A DNA stretch of 64,000 bases, taken from assembly GCA_003254885.1 (NCBI GenBank), contig QANT01001248.1, positions 43,195-107,194 of the forward strand. Direction: 5' to 3'. This DNA is from Purshia tridentata (lineage: Eukaryota; Streptophyta; Magnoliopsida; Rosales; Rosaceae). Position numbers and translations under genes: made by a program. Below, piece after piece: positions 1 through 12,400 of the stretch (the stretch's first letter is position 1; every line of letters begins with the position of its first letter). Under the pieces are notes generated by a model. It saw nothing but the letters and a program-made list of their open reading frames with translations, was not told the origin of the DNA and made no database searches.

Positions 1-354
1 TTCGCACAGAGAGACTCACACAGAGAGAAAAAAAAAGACACCGACACCACCAATATTTTTTTCTGATGATGCCTCTTCTATCTCAGCCTTTTTCTTCTTA
101 GGATCCGCTACAGGCCCCGACAGCAAAACCAACGGAAGGAATATCATGATCAGAAAAAAAAGAAGGGGAAGGCTGAAATGATGCTGTCAGATAGTGGGTG
201 GGCCCCCCGCATAATGAAAGATGGTTTTGGGCTCCACCAATCATAACAGGAGGCGTCTGTCGTCTCAGGGACGGAGGCAGCCTTAAAAAGTAGGCAGACG
301 CAGAGCTATAATTTGTTAAAAAAAGAGTAACTGGTTTTGGTGTGTTGGTTGCAT

Positions 355-418
355 GTGGAACTTGTTGGGCTAACCTCTAGGCTGGTGGTGGAACTTATTG
401 GGCTAAACTTTAGGCTGG
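355..418. repeat. 33-bp imperfect direct repeat, two copies
   Basis: The block starting GTGGAACTTGTTGGGC at 355 is repeated with a few changes at 388. A third, partial match to the TTGGGC motif follows near 435. Function unknown. Confidence 0.6.
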
Positions 419-2292
419 GTGTGGGCTAGAATTGATTGGGCATTCAGATTTACACACAACCTGGTTAGCTCACTCTATGTTCCGTCCCTGGGGGTCTGTC
501 AGTAGTTTGTCCCTTTTCTCGTATTCCTTATAAGTTTTGGTCTATGAGACGTTTCCTAATATAACTTAGAGTTTCTGTGAGCCTATAATATAAATAAGCC
601 TTTTTAGTGTTTGGACTTCATTGTACCATTTTTTAGATTGTTTTTATTTTATTAAGGGGAGGTTGAGTCAAACTTGGACCCGTTTTCAACATTAGAGTGA
701 CTCTTTGAAAGTAATTTGGGTGAGTGAAATTCTCTATTATTCTTATACTTTTTGTTTGTTAGTTTTTTCTACGTATAATTTTTTTTATTGTTATTTGATT
801 TCTTGTCTTTATTATCTTTCTCATATTAATTCAAGAGTTTGCGATATTGAATTGAACAATAAACTTAGTGTCTTAAAGTTTCTACCAATTCTTGCAATTT
901 TGTATGATGGTCGAAGTCACAAAAAGTAATGGGTGGTTTTCTTTGGTGAATCTGGTATAGGCTTTGAAACTGTTTTTCCTCATTTTTCTTGTTCCTTCAT
1001 TAATTTGCGGGCAGTCTTGTTTTTCTTTCTTGTTAATGTTTATTAAATTTACATAAAATATAATTCCAATTTGCTAAACAAATGGCATGGATACTTCATT
1101 ATGATTAGTTATTGTGTGACTGAATATGGAAATATATCGCAATTTGGGAGTTTGCCTAGCTAGCTAGATATATAGGGCACTTGCATTAATTTATGCAGTC
1201 CTAATTAATCCAATTAAGTTGGTATTTGCATTGACTGTTGTCAAGCTCTCTACATGGTGATGAGTTCAATTGGTCACTTTCAAGTCTTCAACTAGTCATT
1301 AATTTTTTACACATGCATGCATATATATATATATCATATATTGGGTTCTTTTTTCAATTTGCAAAGGTTTATTAGTCTTAAGATCATATATCTCGAAGAA
1401 ATTCAAGCATAATTAATAAAAAAGTTCAATGAATGTAATATTTTAATTTTCATGCTCTTATTTGAAAATCATTGTTTCATGATAACTTGTAAATTTTTAC
1501 TCAAAGGGGATGCATGTTTCAAATACTTTACGTTGTAATTAATAGCTCATGCATGAACTACAAAGATTCATAGGATATGATAGAACAATCAGAGCTCAAT
1601 TATGGGTCGTCACCAAAACCAACGAAAATTTAGTTGTCTGTCTACAATAAAAATGCCATTACCTAATTTTAGACAAACTTTGGAATTCTACTAGACCTTA
1701 GTCATAAATTAAAGCTAAAATTTACTTTGAAAATAGATTTTCCTTTACACTTGTGTTTACTTGCTTCAATTATAGTTATTTATTACAAATTCAAAGATTC
1801 ACATTCAACCTTATACTTATTTATAAGTGTTCTTTTTCTCACACGTTATCAAATTTGTAATTATACACAACTAGAGCTAAAAGTTAAGTAAAAATAATGT
1901 AATATTAGAATCCCGAATCCGAATAGATCGATATGGATTTATTTGTTGTGCTTTGTTTTTGTATTTAAAAAAGGTTTATGTTTGATTTGCATACACATCC
2001 AAAAAGATCGACACCGCATATATACTAGGATTAATTACAAAGTCTAGTAAAGACAAAACACATAAAACTGATCAGTGGAGGACTCGAATCCGAAAAGGAT
2101 GACATAATTAAAGTTTAATTACTTAATTAGCTTAGAAAAAATCAGTGTTCTACTTGTAAGATAACTCTTCCGCATGACAGTTAGCTGTGGGCTGTAGCTA
2201 CCAGTACATGTATGATTGTATGAACCACTGCATGCCTCTGCATAATCTCAGGACTCTTATACATAGTTTACCAGAAAAACTAAAAGACTCTG

Positions 2293-2315
2293 ATATATAT
2301 ATATATATATATATA
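2293..2315. repeat. (TA)n microsatellite
   Basis: An uninterrupted AT dinucleotide run about 480 bp upstream of the DUF7086 start codon. Confidence 0.9.
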
Positions 2316-2796
2316 AATAAATTTTGTATTATATAAATAATTTAGTTTATTGACACATGCATGCATGCATATATATGTTAGGAGTAGTATAGGACTGAAA
2401 TATTGGATTATGGGATAGGTTCAAATTAATAGACATGCATGCATGTGAGTGGGCCTTAAGAAGATCGAGTACCACTAGGCATCAAATTCTCATTGCTCAG
2501 TGCCACGCGGTAAAGCCTCCCAGCGTGAACAGGAGAAGGAAAAATATTAATTAGAGTAAGAAAGAATTTGAATAGCCTTAATTTTAATTTTAATTAATTT
2601 ATTTCAAAATTTAAAGTAATAGATAATTTCTAACCCAATCCCAATTCATAGCTCCTACAAATTCTGTTTTAATTCGATCAAATCCCTTATCTCTATATTT
2701 GACCACCCTGTCTTCGTTCAAACCCACTTCACAATTGGTTTCTTAATTTCTTTCAACTTCTTAGAAAACCCTAATTTTTGTTTTCCAGAGGAGGAG

Positions 2797-3867
2797 ATGA
2801 ACAATAACAATGTCAACAAAGACCAAGAAATCAACAGGAAGAGAAAGAACAACAACAACAACATTCAAGACTGCAACCACCAACTCACACCACCAACAAG
2901 ATTCTCCACCGACTTGGAAGACGAAGAAGAAAATGACATGCTCACCCTCTCTCTCAATTCCAACCGTCAGTCTCGGCCTCGTCGAGTGCCGCCGCCACCG
3001 GAGGTCGCAGTAGATCCTCTGCTACCACAGCCTCAACCGACGCTGCCTCCGCAACAGTTATTCATGCAGCCGTCGCAAGAAGCACCGCAGATACAGCATC
3101 AGCAGCCGCCGCAAGAAGTACCGCCGCTACCGCATCCGCAGCGGCAGCCTGCGTCACGACAGCTCTTCATACAGTCGCTGCTGGCCCACAACCCATCGCC
3201 CCACCCTTTTCAACTCTCGTCCTCACACCCTCTAAACATGCAAACGCAGGCAGCGGAGGCGGGGGCGGTGCCAGCCCCACCCCCACACTCGATTCCACCC
3301 TCGAATATTTCTCTTTCGACTGTTTCCCGCCCTCCGCGCTCTCGGCGCAACCCTACTCAGGCTCCGCGCGGGGGGAAGAGCGACATGGTCCCAGCTCCGT
3401 TTCCCTGGGCCACGACGCGCCGGGCCACCGTGCAGTCCCTCAACTACCTGCTCTCCAGGGAGATCTACACCATCACCGGGGACGTGCAGTGCAAGAGGTG
3501 CGAGAAGCACTACGTGATGGAGTTCGACCTCAAGGAGAAGTTCATGGAGGTGGGGAGGTTTATCGCCGAGAACAAGAACGCGATGCACGACCGGGCGCCG
3601 GGCGTGTGGATGAACCCGGCGCTGCCGGCCTGCAAGTTTTGCGACCAGGAGAACACCGTGAAGCCGGTGATAGCGGAGAAGAAGAAGAGCATCAACTGGC
3701 TGTTTCTGCTTCTGGGGCAGATGCTCGGATGCTGCACTCTGGAGCAGTTGAAGTACTTCTGTAAGCACACCAAGAACCATCGAACCGGCGCCAAGGATCG
3801 AGTTCTTTATCTCACCTATCTGAATCTCTGTAAACAACTTGACCCTAAGGGACCTTTTGACAGATGA
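2797..3867 (+). CDS. DUF7086 domain protein, single exon
   Basis: An intact 356-aa frame. Residues 1-200 are low-complexity: Asn-rich at the start, then Pro/Gln-rich with PPPPEV-type runs. From about residue 201 (PFPWATTRRATVQSL) to the end is the conserved domain I recognise as the plant-specific DUF7086. It contains two CxxC pairs (CKRC at 232-235 and CKFC at 279-282), the block INWLFLLLGQMLGCC, and the C-terminal signature KDRVLYLTYLNLCKQLDP. The paired CxxC motifs suggest a zinc-ribbon-like fold; that is inference. Biochemical function is not known to me. The start is the first ATG of the frame, preceded by AGGAGG-rich leader and a TATA-like stretch about 100 bp upstream. The conserved part is markedly GC-rich compared with its surroundings. 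No intron is needed, as expected for this family. Confidence 0.88.
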   Translation: MNNNNVNKDQEINRKRKNNNNNIQDCNHQLTPPTRFSTDLEDEEENDMLTLSLNSNRQSRPRRVPPPPEVAVDPLLPQPQPTLPPQQLFMQPSQEAPQIQHQQPPQEVPPLPHPQRQPASRQLFIQSLLAHNPSPHPFQLSSSHPLNMQTQAAEAGAVPAPPPHSIPPSNISLSTVSRPPRSRRNPTQAPRGGKSDMVPAPFPWATTRRATVQSLNYLLSREIYTITGDVQCKRCEKHYVMEFDLKEKFMEVGRFIAENKNAMHDRAPGVWMNPALPACKFCDQENTVKPVIAEKKKSINWLFLLLGQMLGCCTLEQLKYFCKHTKNHRTGAKDRVLYLTYLNLCKQLDPKGPFDR

Positions 3868-6372
3868 GAACGATACTCCCAACTGTTCAACACAATGACA
3901 AACTGTTTTAAAAGACAGGAAGAGAAGGAAGAAAAGACAAGAGTTTAATCCTCGATACAAGTGTAGAGTGAGTGAGTACTCTATCACTGAATCTATCAAC
4001 TATTTTGTTTTCATTAAGTAGATTGGTTTTATTAGTTGGAAGATTGTACTATATTATATATTAGTGTGTGGATTGCATATTAATTTCTTAGTTTTCAATT
4101 TTTTCTTTTCGATCTTTTTCAAGGTTGTTATGATTTTGTGATGAATTTGGTACTCTATGAACTAATTAAGATGCATGATTTGATTTTATCATGTACTCAT
4201 ATATATCTGTGTTTTATATTTAAAATGTAGGAAGGTAACTTTTTTTTATACATATTCTCTTGTGAATTGTGATTGGCAGTGAAATTAATCCCTGCTATTT
4301 TTTTTTTCTATTATGGAATAGGAGGTAGACATATCTGGTTTACACATATAAAGCCTTATATATCCACCTTAATTGGTGTTTGTGAATGTGTTAGTTGCAT
4401 AATCAATATATGTGCGAGAATAGTTACTGCCTGCATATCATGAATATTATACAGAGCTAGCTTGGTGTTGCTTGATTTTGATGGTGGCTTGATCTTGATG
4501 TGTAGTTTAATTAAACAAATTTAGATTAAATGTTTTGAAGAAAAAAAAAAACTAGTTGCCCTTTAAAGTTTGGTTCATATATTGATATGAGAGTGATCCT
4601 GCTCCAGTAATCTTTAAGATCGAATATGAAGGAATTTGATGGTACCGTAGTGAGTTTATTAGTGTCTAGAAATTGATAATTAAAGATAATGTTGAAGTAA
4701 TTAATTATATTTTAGTTGACCACTTTATTGTTGTTGAAAATTCGAATCATGTTGATAATGATCAACGCACAAATTCTTGAATGGAATTTGTTATCTAAGA
4801 AAATTAATTGAGGAGAATGAATAGCAAAAGGAAAACCATGTTGCTTAATTAATTTTTTAGCAAATATATATAATTTCATAACTTTTTATATATATATATA
4901 TATATCCTCGTAAGGGTAGAACATGTAGTGATTACAATCTATGCAATTTATTTGAAACTGGCAAGTTCTAACGTACGTACCTCATATCATAGTCCAATTA
5001 AAGGAGAACTACGTAATTATAAGTTCTTATACTTTGTGTGTGTGCTTGTTTTTTGTGATTTTCAATCAACATATATATTGTTTTTATTTTGTTTATGTTA
5101 AGACACAAATCAATGACCACCAACATCTATATATAGATATGGAGATTTTCTCTTTTTTAATTTAGTTGAGTTTGATGGAATTATCGATCCTTCTCTTCCC
5201 AAAAAAAGGCATGCGAGTCTTTGTACATGAGTCGATTAACGATCAATGCTCATATCATGATATTGATCTAACAAATTAATGCTTATATATAGAACAAGGC
5301 CAGAGTTTGAATCCCTTATCTCTTTGCTTATATGGAACAATGCTCTAATTGATAATTATATCTCAGATTAATTTTACTCAAATTTCAATCTTAATTGTCA
5401 CGTGGTTTTTTCTTGAATGTTGTTATTAGATTGCCACATCCTTGTATCAAATATACACTGTCACAATAACAGTCACCGTACCTTTTTTTCAAACAAGGAC
5501 GACTCATCTTTAGGAGTCCTTAATTAATTATCATTGCTTTCTCATGTATTTGCCTCCCATTATTTCTTGTAGTTCATATAGAAATAGAACTATTGCAATC
5601 TCAGCTCTAAATACAATGAAAATATATCTAGAGCTCCACTTACACATGGTATCCAAGCTCCACAGATCTCCTCATATTAATTTGCATCAAATCACCCCAC
5701 AACTCAGGCACAAGCCGCACAGCTAAGCTCTGTCCAATGACTTAAATAGTTAAATCCAATAACTAAATGCAATTTAGTGCAGTGGCCCAACACAAAATCA
5801 ATCGTGCCAGCAATGATACGCAAATAACCAAAACTGCCCTTCTACTACCTATTCAATTACACTACTGTCACTACATATCATCATCTAGTCAAAGTCACGT
5901 GACTCACGTGCCATGCGAGTTCACTCAACTCTCTCGTGTAGCAACCAGCAACCGTACGTTGCGTTTCGAAACGGTGATGACGGAAATAAGAAAAGCAGAG
6001 AGAGAACGAGACACAGAAAAGAGGATCCGAGGGGATCGAGAAGCAAAAGCACAGAAAAGCACTCCAAAAGAAACCAAAAACAGAATCTAAAAAGCCAAAA
6101 AAAAAAAAAAAAAANAAAAAAAAAAAAAAAAAAAAAAAAAGAGAATTAGAATCTCAGGAAAAAAACGGGAAACCAAAAACACAGGAAACAAAATTGCCCA
6201 AAAACAGAAAACAGAAAACAAAAAGCGACATTACCAATCCGGACACAGAGTCCTTTTGCTCTTTTTACATAATGAGAAGAAGACAACAACAAGAAGGAGA
6301 AGAAAATACAGGTCGATTGTTCTTCTCTAGAAAACCCTGAATTTAACTCCCATTGTCTCGCATTGTACGGTC
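3868..6372. other. intergenic spacer with PI4K promoter
   Basis: The 3' flank of the DUF7086 gene and the upstream region of the PI4K gene. It holds a (TA)n run at 4887-4905. It also holds a long poly-A tract at about 6097-6140, interrupted by an N at 6115, inside an A/G-rich stretch that probably belongs to the PI4K 5' leader. Short ORFs here have no family features. Confidence 0.6.
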
Positions 6373-6426
6373 ATGGAAGCTTCCAATCCACAGCTACAAG
6401 GCGGAAATTCTGAGGACCTTGATTGA
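6373..6426 (+). promoter_or_regulatory. upstream ORF in the PI4K leader
   Basis: ATG at 6373 opens a 17-codon frame (MEASNPQLQGGNSEDLD) ending at TGA 6424-6426, 62 nt before the PI4K start codon. If transcription starts upstream of 6373 and no leader intron removes it, it could lower translation of the kinase. Confidence 0.4.
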
Positions 6427-6488
6427 AACTCTCTGTTATTTTGCGTTAGTTTGGGTTTGATTGTCTGGTATTCTTATTCGATTGCGAA

Positions 6489-9400
6489 ATGGAGGCTTTG
6501 ATGGAGCTCTGTGACCTGATCGCTGAGCGCCCGGCCCAATTCGCCGAGAAGCTCGCATGGATTTGCGGGAGGTTTCCGCCGCCGGAGCTCCTCCTGAGCG
6601 GATCGCCTAGGGTTACGCGGTCGCACCTTAATGCCGTGCTCGCCGTGGCCCGCTTCATCTCCAAGTGCCCCAATTCCGGCGACCTCCGCCCCAAATCGCT
6701 GGTCCTCGAGTTCCTCCGCTCCATTCCGTCGTCGTTCAGCCGCTCGTTTTGGCCCCAGGCATTTGGCAACGACTCAATCACTTCTTTCTTCGTCGATTTC
6801 TTGGGGTACGTGGTGAAAGCCACCGAATTGTCGCCGGATTTCGCTACGGAGATCGCCGGGTTCACTGGGGAGGTCGTGGTTTTGGCGATTAGCAATGGCG
6901 GTGAAGATTTGGGGATTTCGAAGGCTTTTCTTGTAGCTCTGTCGCAGAATTTCCCTCCGATTTTGCCTTCGGATGCCGAGAAGTTGATTACAATGCTTAT
7001 CGACCAGTTTTCATCGTCGGGTCCGGTGGCTCAGTCGCCGGTTACTCCGAGAGGACAAATTGTGGCGAACTCGGAGACCTCGTCGGCTCAGAGCTCGCCG
7101 TTGAATGGGAACCATCATCACCAGCTGAATGGGAGTTCCAGTCCCAAAAATGAGGCGAGTAATGTGTCGGGTTCATCGGGCAGTGCGTCGTCGAGGGGGT
7201 CGTTGGTGATGAATGGGAGCAGCGCTTTGTGGAAGAGTGGGGCTGACCAGTTGGGTGTGGCTTTTGGTCTCAGTGAGGGAGGTGGTGCAGGTGTACTGAG
7301 GCAGCAAGTTGCTTCATTCGAGGAAGAGTCTGTGGAAAATTTGGAGAAGCAAGAGATCGCTTTCAAATTGATTGCTCATATTTTGGATAAAACCCGCATT
7401 GATTCTGGGCTTTTAGAGCAGGTTAGATTTATTGCAAAGAGGCAGCTACAGTCTTTGTCAGTGTTTCTAAAGGTAAGGATTTTAATTGTACCATTTTGAA
7501 TATTATTGCTGTTGCAAATGAATGGCTACTGCTTTAGAGTGTTGTCTTTGTGAAAATCTAGAAATTGAGTTTATTTGAGCTAAGGAAACATGTGGGCAGA
7601 TTAGGAAGCGGGATTGGAATGAACATGGCGTGCTTTTGAAAGCCCGAATCAATACAAAACTGTCAGTTTATCAAGCTGCTGCCAAGTTGACTCTTAATTG
7701 CCTAGCTTGCTTTGATACTGATGTGAAAACAGCCAAGAAATTGGCCCATGAGACTCTGGCATTGTTGATGGATGCTGTTGAAGCATGTTTAATCTCTGTG
7801 TGGCGGAAGTTGAGAATTTGTGAAGAGCTCTTTGGTTCTTTACTATCTGGCCTCGCACAAGTTGCTGTCAAACGGGGAGGTCAGGCTTTGCGTATTTTGC
7901 TCATCCGCCTCAAACCTGTTGTGTTAACTGTATGCGCACAGGTATGGTGGGCCCAAATTTTACATATCAATTTGAAACCAGTGTGGTAGAAATTTTAATT
8001 TAGTTACTTTTGCTTTTTGTACTGTGTGATTCGAACAGGCTGATACTTGGTCAAGCAGCCAGGGAGCAATGTTTGAGAGTGTGATGAAGACAAGTTGTGA
8101 GATTATTGAATCCTGTTGGAGCAAGGAGCGAGCTCCAGTTGACACATTCATAATGGGATTAGCTACAAGTATTCGTGAACGAAATGATTATGAGGAACAG
8201 GTTGGCTTTACTATACCAGTTACTGATTAACAGATTTAAATGCATGATGCACATATGGAAAGATGCATATATCTGACAGTGTATTGTTGTGTCTTTTTGC
8301 ATATGTATTTGATGATTTTGTGAGTTTCCCTGTAAGCTCTTTTCTGAAATATATGTATTTTAAAAAAATTATTGTTTCACTGCGAGGAAGGTTTTTCTTA
8401 TCACAAAGTTTTCTGTAGTATTCAAAACAGTGGCACACTGGGCATTTGCTTGGTATGCCAAACCGTGATTCCCTTAAGTAATGAATGTTGTCAACTGTTC
8501 TTGTGTATCTAACTTGACTTAATTTCGTTGTAGTCCTTTATAATCTTGCTAATTTCAGGTTGATAAAGATAAAGAAAAAGAGGCAGTTCCTGTTCTGCAG
8601 CTTAATGTTATATGCTTGCTAGCTGATCTGAATGTTGCCGTTAACAAGTCTGAAATCGTAGACATGATATTACCTCTATTTATTGAAATCTTAGAAGAGG
8701 GCGATGCTTCAACTCCTAGTTTATTGAGACTCCGGGTATGGTGCCCTTGCTTTTAGGTCATATATTTTCTGATATGGTCTTTTTTTTTGTTTAATTATTT
8801 TTTACAAATAATTTTGATCATTACTGGTCAAGATCCGGTTAGCAGTTAGCTAATGTTTCATTATATTGGATGACATGGTTTCTCAATTTTTTTTATACCT
8901 TACTGCAGCTCCTTGATGCTGTCTCGCGCATGGCAAGTTTAGGTTTTGAGAAGTCCTACCGTGAGACAATTGTTCTAATGACAAGGAGTTACTTAAGTAA
9001 ACTTTCAAGTTTAGGATCTGCCGAAAGCAAAACTGTGCCACCAGAAGCCACAACAGAACGTGTTGAGGTTCGTATAATGTCTAGAATATGAACATTACAC
9101 TGTTGATTGCTTGACTTGATTTCTATAAAGTGGATTCTCACTGGTTCAATCACATTCTAGACTCTTCCTGCAGGATTCCTTCTGATTGCCAGTGGTCTTA
9201 CAAATACTAAATTGCGTTCAGAGTATCGTCACCGTCTGCTATCTTTATGCTCAGATGTAGGCCTGGCTGCTGAATCCAAAAGTGGAAGGTAGAATTCTTT
9301 AAAATAATATCTCTTGATTGCATGCTGTAATGCCTTCCATATAATTTATTTGATTCATGACAATTTATGCACCCTGGAGGTTTCAGTTTTCTGATACTTT

Positions 9401-12400
9401 TCAACATTTATCATTTTCTCAATGCATTTTGTGTTTCAAAATTTTATCTGATATCTAACTATTGCAGGAGTGGAGCAGATTTTATGGGACCACTACTTCC
9501 TGCTGTAGCAGAAATATGTTCTGATTTTGATCCTACAGTGGATGTGGAACCTTCACTTTTAAAGTTATTTCGCAACTTGTGGTTCTACATTGCTCTTTTT
9601 GGCTTAGCACCTCCCATACATAAAGTTCAACAACCTTCAAAACCGATTTCCACTACTCTGAACAGTGTGGGAAGTATGGGTACAATTCCTCTTCAAGCTG
9701 TGGGTGGACCATACATGTGGAATGCACAGTGGGCTGCTGCTGTTCGGCGAATTGCTCAAGGAACTCCTCCACTTGTAAGTTCTTGTATGAAATATTTTTG
9801 TCCCGTTCTCATTTACATCATATAGTAACTAGTACTATCTTTTGGGTTTGCCTTTGATGTCGTGGCTGTAAAGGAAATGGTTATGGGCTTGCTATCTGTA
9901 TTTTCGTCTGTTAAGTTTATCTGTATTTATTTTTGGGAGGGTTGTAATCTCTCTCTCTCTCTTTCTTTCCCCCCCCCCCCCCCCCCACAACAAAAACCCA
10001 TGCTCAGTTTTCTGCACATTGATCTATCAGTGTAGATACTCTTGCATGCACATGCATTGTGTGTGACTTGTGTCTAGTTCTGTTATAAACAGGAATTGAT
10101 TCCTGGATAGATGCTTGTTCTGTGTAATTTAAAATTGAGTATGTCCCATGGTCTCCTTAACATAATTTTTTTTCCCCTGGGAAATGGAATGTGGTTTTTG
10201 ACTTTTGTATGTGAAATGTAGTTGCTTCAAATTATGCTTTTGCCTTTGATTAGGCACTTTGTGAGGATGTTGTACGAATGTGAACTTAATTCATACTGAT
10301 TATTATTTTTCCTAAATTTAAATTTAAGTAAATTATTATTATTATTATTTTTCTGGAGTTAAAAAAACCCAAGGAGTGTGCTGCATAATTTAAGATAGTG
10401 AATCTTTTCTCTCCATTTTTGTTTCATTTTTTACGCTCTAATATCAAATGTATGAATACAATTTTTCAATGGTTCCTGCTGCACACAATGCGACTGAAGC
10501 AAATTTATTTAGACCATCTTTAAGGAGAAGAAATCCACACAGTACAACTAAATTTTGCTACTGTTTTTAATTTTTTTTAATTTTTGGGGTTGACTAAATA
10601 TTGTTACTTTAAGAAGAACATATTATATGCAAGGTGCACATGCTGCTCTCTCAGACTTTTCCCACAAGGACATGACTCTTTATACAAAGGCTACTTTTGC
10701 TATCTCTCTTCTATCAAAATCAACAAAGCAAACTTTTTCTAACCTCCTTTTGGACCACAATTTCTTGCTATATCCTTTAGGGTTTTTTTTCAATTTTGGT
10801 ACTTGAACTTTGGCCATGTCCCAATTAGCTACCCAAAAATATTATTACCAAACTTATGTGTTTTTTCTCAATTTGGTAGGTACTATGACTTCCGTCAAAT
10901 AATACTAACAATTAGGGGCATTTTAGTCAACCTAGGTTCGTGAATAGACTAAACTGACCGTGGGTATAAGACATGTGCATGACACATGGGAAAGTCTGGT
11001 AGAATTATTTGAAGGAAGTCACATTACATACCAAATTGGGACAAAATAAAATTTTGAGTATGAAATTGGGTCAAATAATAGTTCGGGTACCTAATTGGGA
11101 CAAGGATCAAAGTTCAGTTACCAAAATTGAAAAAAACCCTCCTTTATGTTCTATTTCTTCCTCCATCTCCAAAAGTCCGGCAAGTTGCAATTTTTTAATT
11201 TCTGTGTCTTTTCAACACTTTCTGAGGAAATAAAGAGAATAGGGAAATGAACTAGAACAAGATGAAAAGTTATAAATAAAGCCAAATAAATATTCAATGA
11301 TTCTAAGGAATAAAAAATAAATAAATCTAATTTCTAAGTTCATGCTTAGGCCTAAGTTATACCAATGTTCTTCTTGAATCTTTTTTATGTTTGCTGTTCA
11401 AAATTGAATTTATACTTTATGATGTTTAAGCGGTTATTGCTGTAGGCAATTCATTGTGAGGTGGACTGATTACCACCAGTACTTACTAGTTGACATTGCA
11501 CTGCTTTATTGAATTAGCCAACTCAGGATGATTGTATATATTGATGTGCATGAAACTGATCTTCTGTGTGTGAAGTTTTATACGACAATATCTCTCTCAG
11601 GTTGTTAGCTCAGTGAAATGGCTTGAAGATGAGTTGGAACTCAATGCTCTTCACAATCCTGGCAGTCGTCGAGGGAGTGGCAATGAGAAAGCTGCTTTAG
11701 CCCAAAGAGCTGCTCTTTCTACTGCTCTAGGAGGGAAAATTGATGTTGCATCGATGACCGCTATATCAGGTTATTTAATTTCCTCCTCCTTAGTGCTTAC
11801 TGGCGAATTTGATGCACATTCTTTCTATTCATTGATTGTCTCCATATCTCTTCTTCACATTTGAAATTAGAGATATAATATGCTCTGTGAACTTTTCTAG
11901 AATGTACGCCTTCCAAAACCATTAAACATTACTTTCGAATGATTTGCAGGTGTGAAGGCTACCTATCTTCTTGCTGTAGCATTCTTGGAGATTATACGTT
12001 TTAGCAGCAATGGTGGCATCCTCAATGGCGACTCTAGTTTAACTGCTTCTAGAAGTGCATTCAGTTGTGTATTTGAATACCTGAAAACTCCAAATCTTAT
12101 GCCCGCTGTCTTCCAATGTTTGATGGCAACTGTTCATAAGGCTTTTGACGCAGCAGTGTCATGGCTGGTATGGCTTTGTTGTTTCATAAAGCTTCTGAAA
12201 TTAGCTTTTTCCTTTTTTTTGGTCCTTCCCTGTGAACATTCATCATTCAAGGGATATTATAGAGGCATCATATTGCATTGAAGGTGTTGTTGGGATAGCT
12301 AATTCAGTTTATGTGTTTGTTTCTTCATACATGAATGTAAATTATTAATATGTCGAATACAATTGTCATGCAAAATAAGCAGGACTTAATAATAATTTAA

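Larger units (their letters stand above)
1..2796. other. intergenic region, left edge
   Basis: No gene is supported here. On the minus strand, 147 down to 16 reads as a 43-codon frame beginning MIFLPLVLLSGPVADPK, which looks a little like a secretory leader. It ends in a stop, has no recognisable homology, and could be chance or the first exon of a gene running off the left edge. The plus-strand frame at 705-929 starts at GTG, is Phe/Tyr/Leu-rich and lies in AT-rich DNA, so it is not credible. The rest is AT-rich spacer and the presumed promoter of the DUF7086 gene. Confidence 0.5.

Noticed and set aside
705-929. 74-aa plus-strand frame
   Set aside because: Starts at GTG, is AT-rich with a Phe/Tyr/Leu/Ser-biased product, and lacks any recognisable motif.
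3232-3999. 255-aa minus-strand frame over the DUF7086 gene
   Set aside because: A shadow of the GC-rich coding strand; its protein is His/Arg/Leu-rich with no family features.
11009-11233. 74-aa frame in PI4K intron 7
   Set aside because: Lies largely inside the MITE and is not part of any kinase exon.
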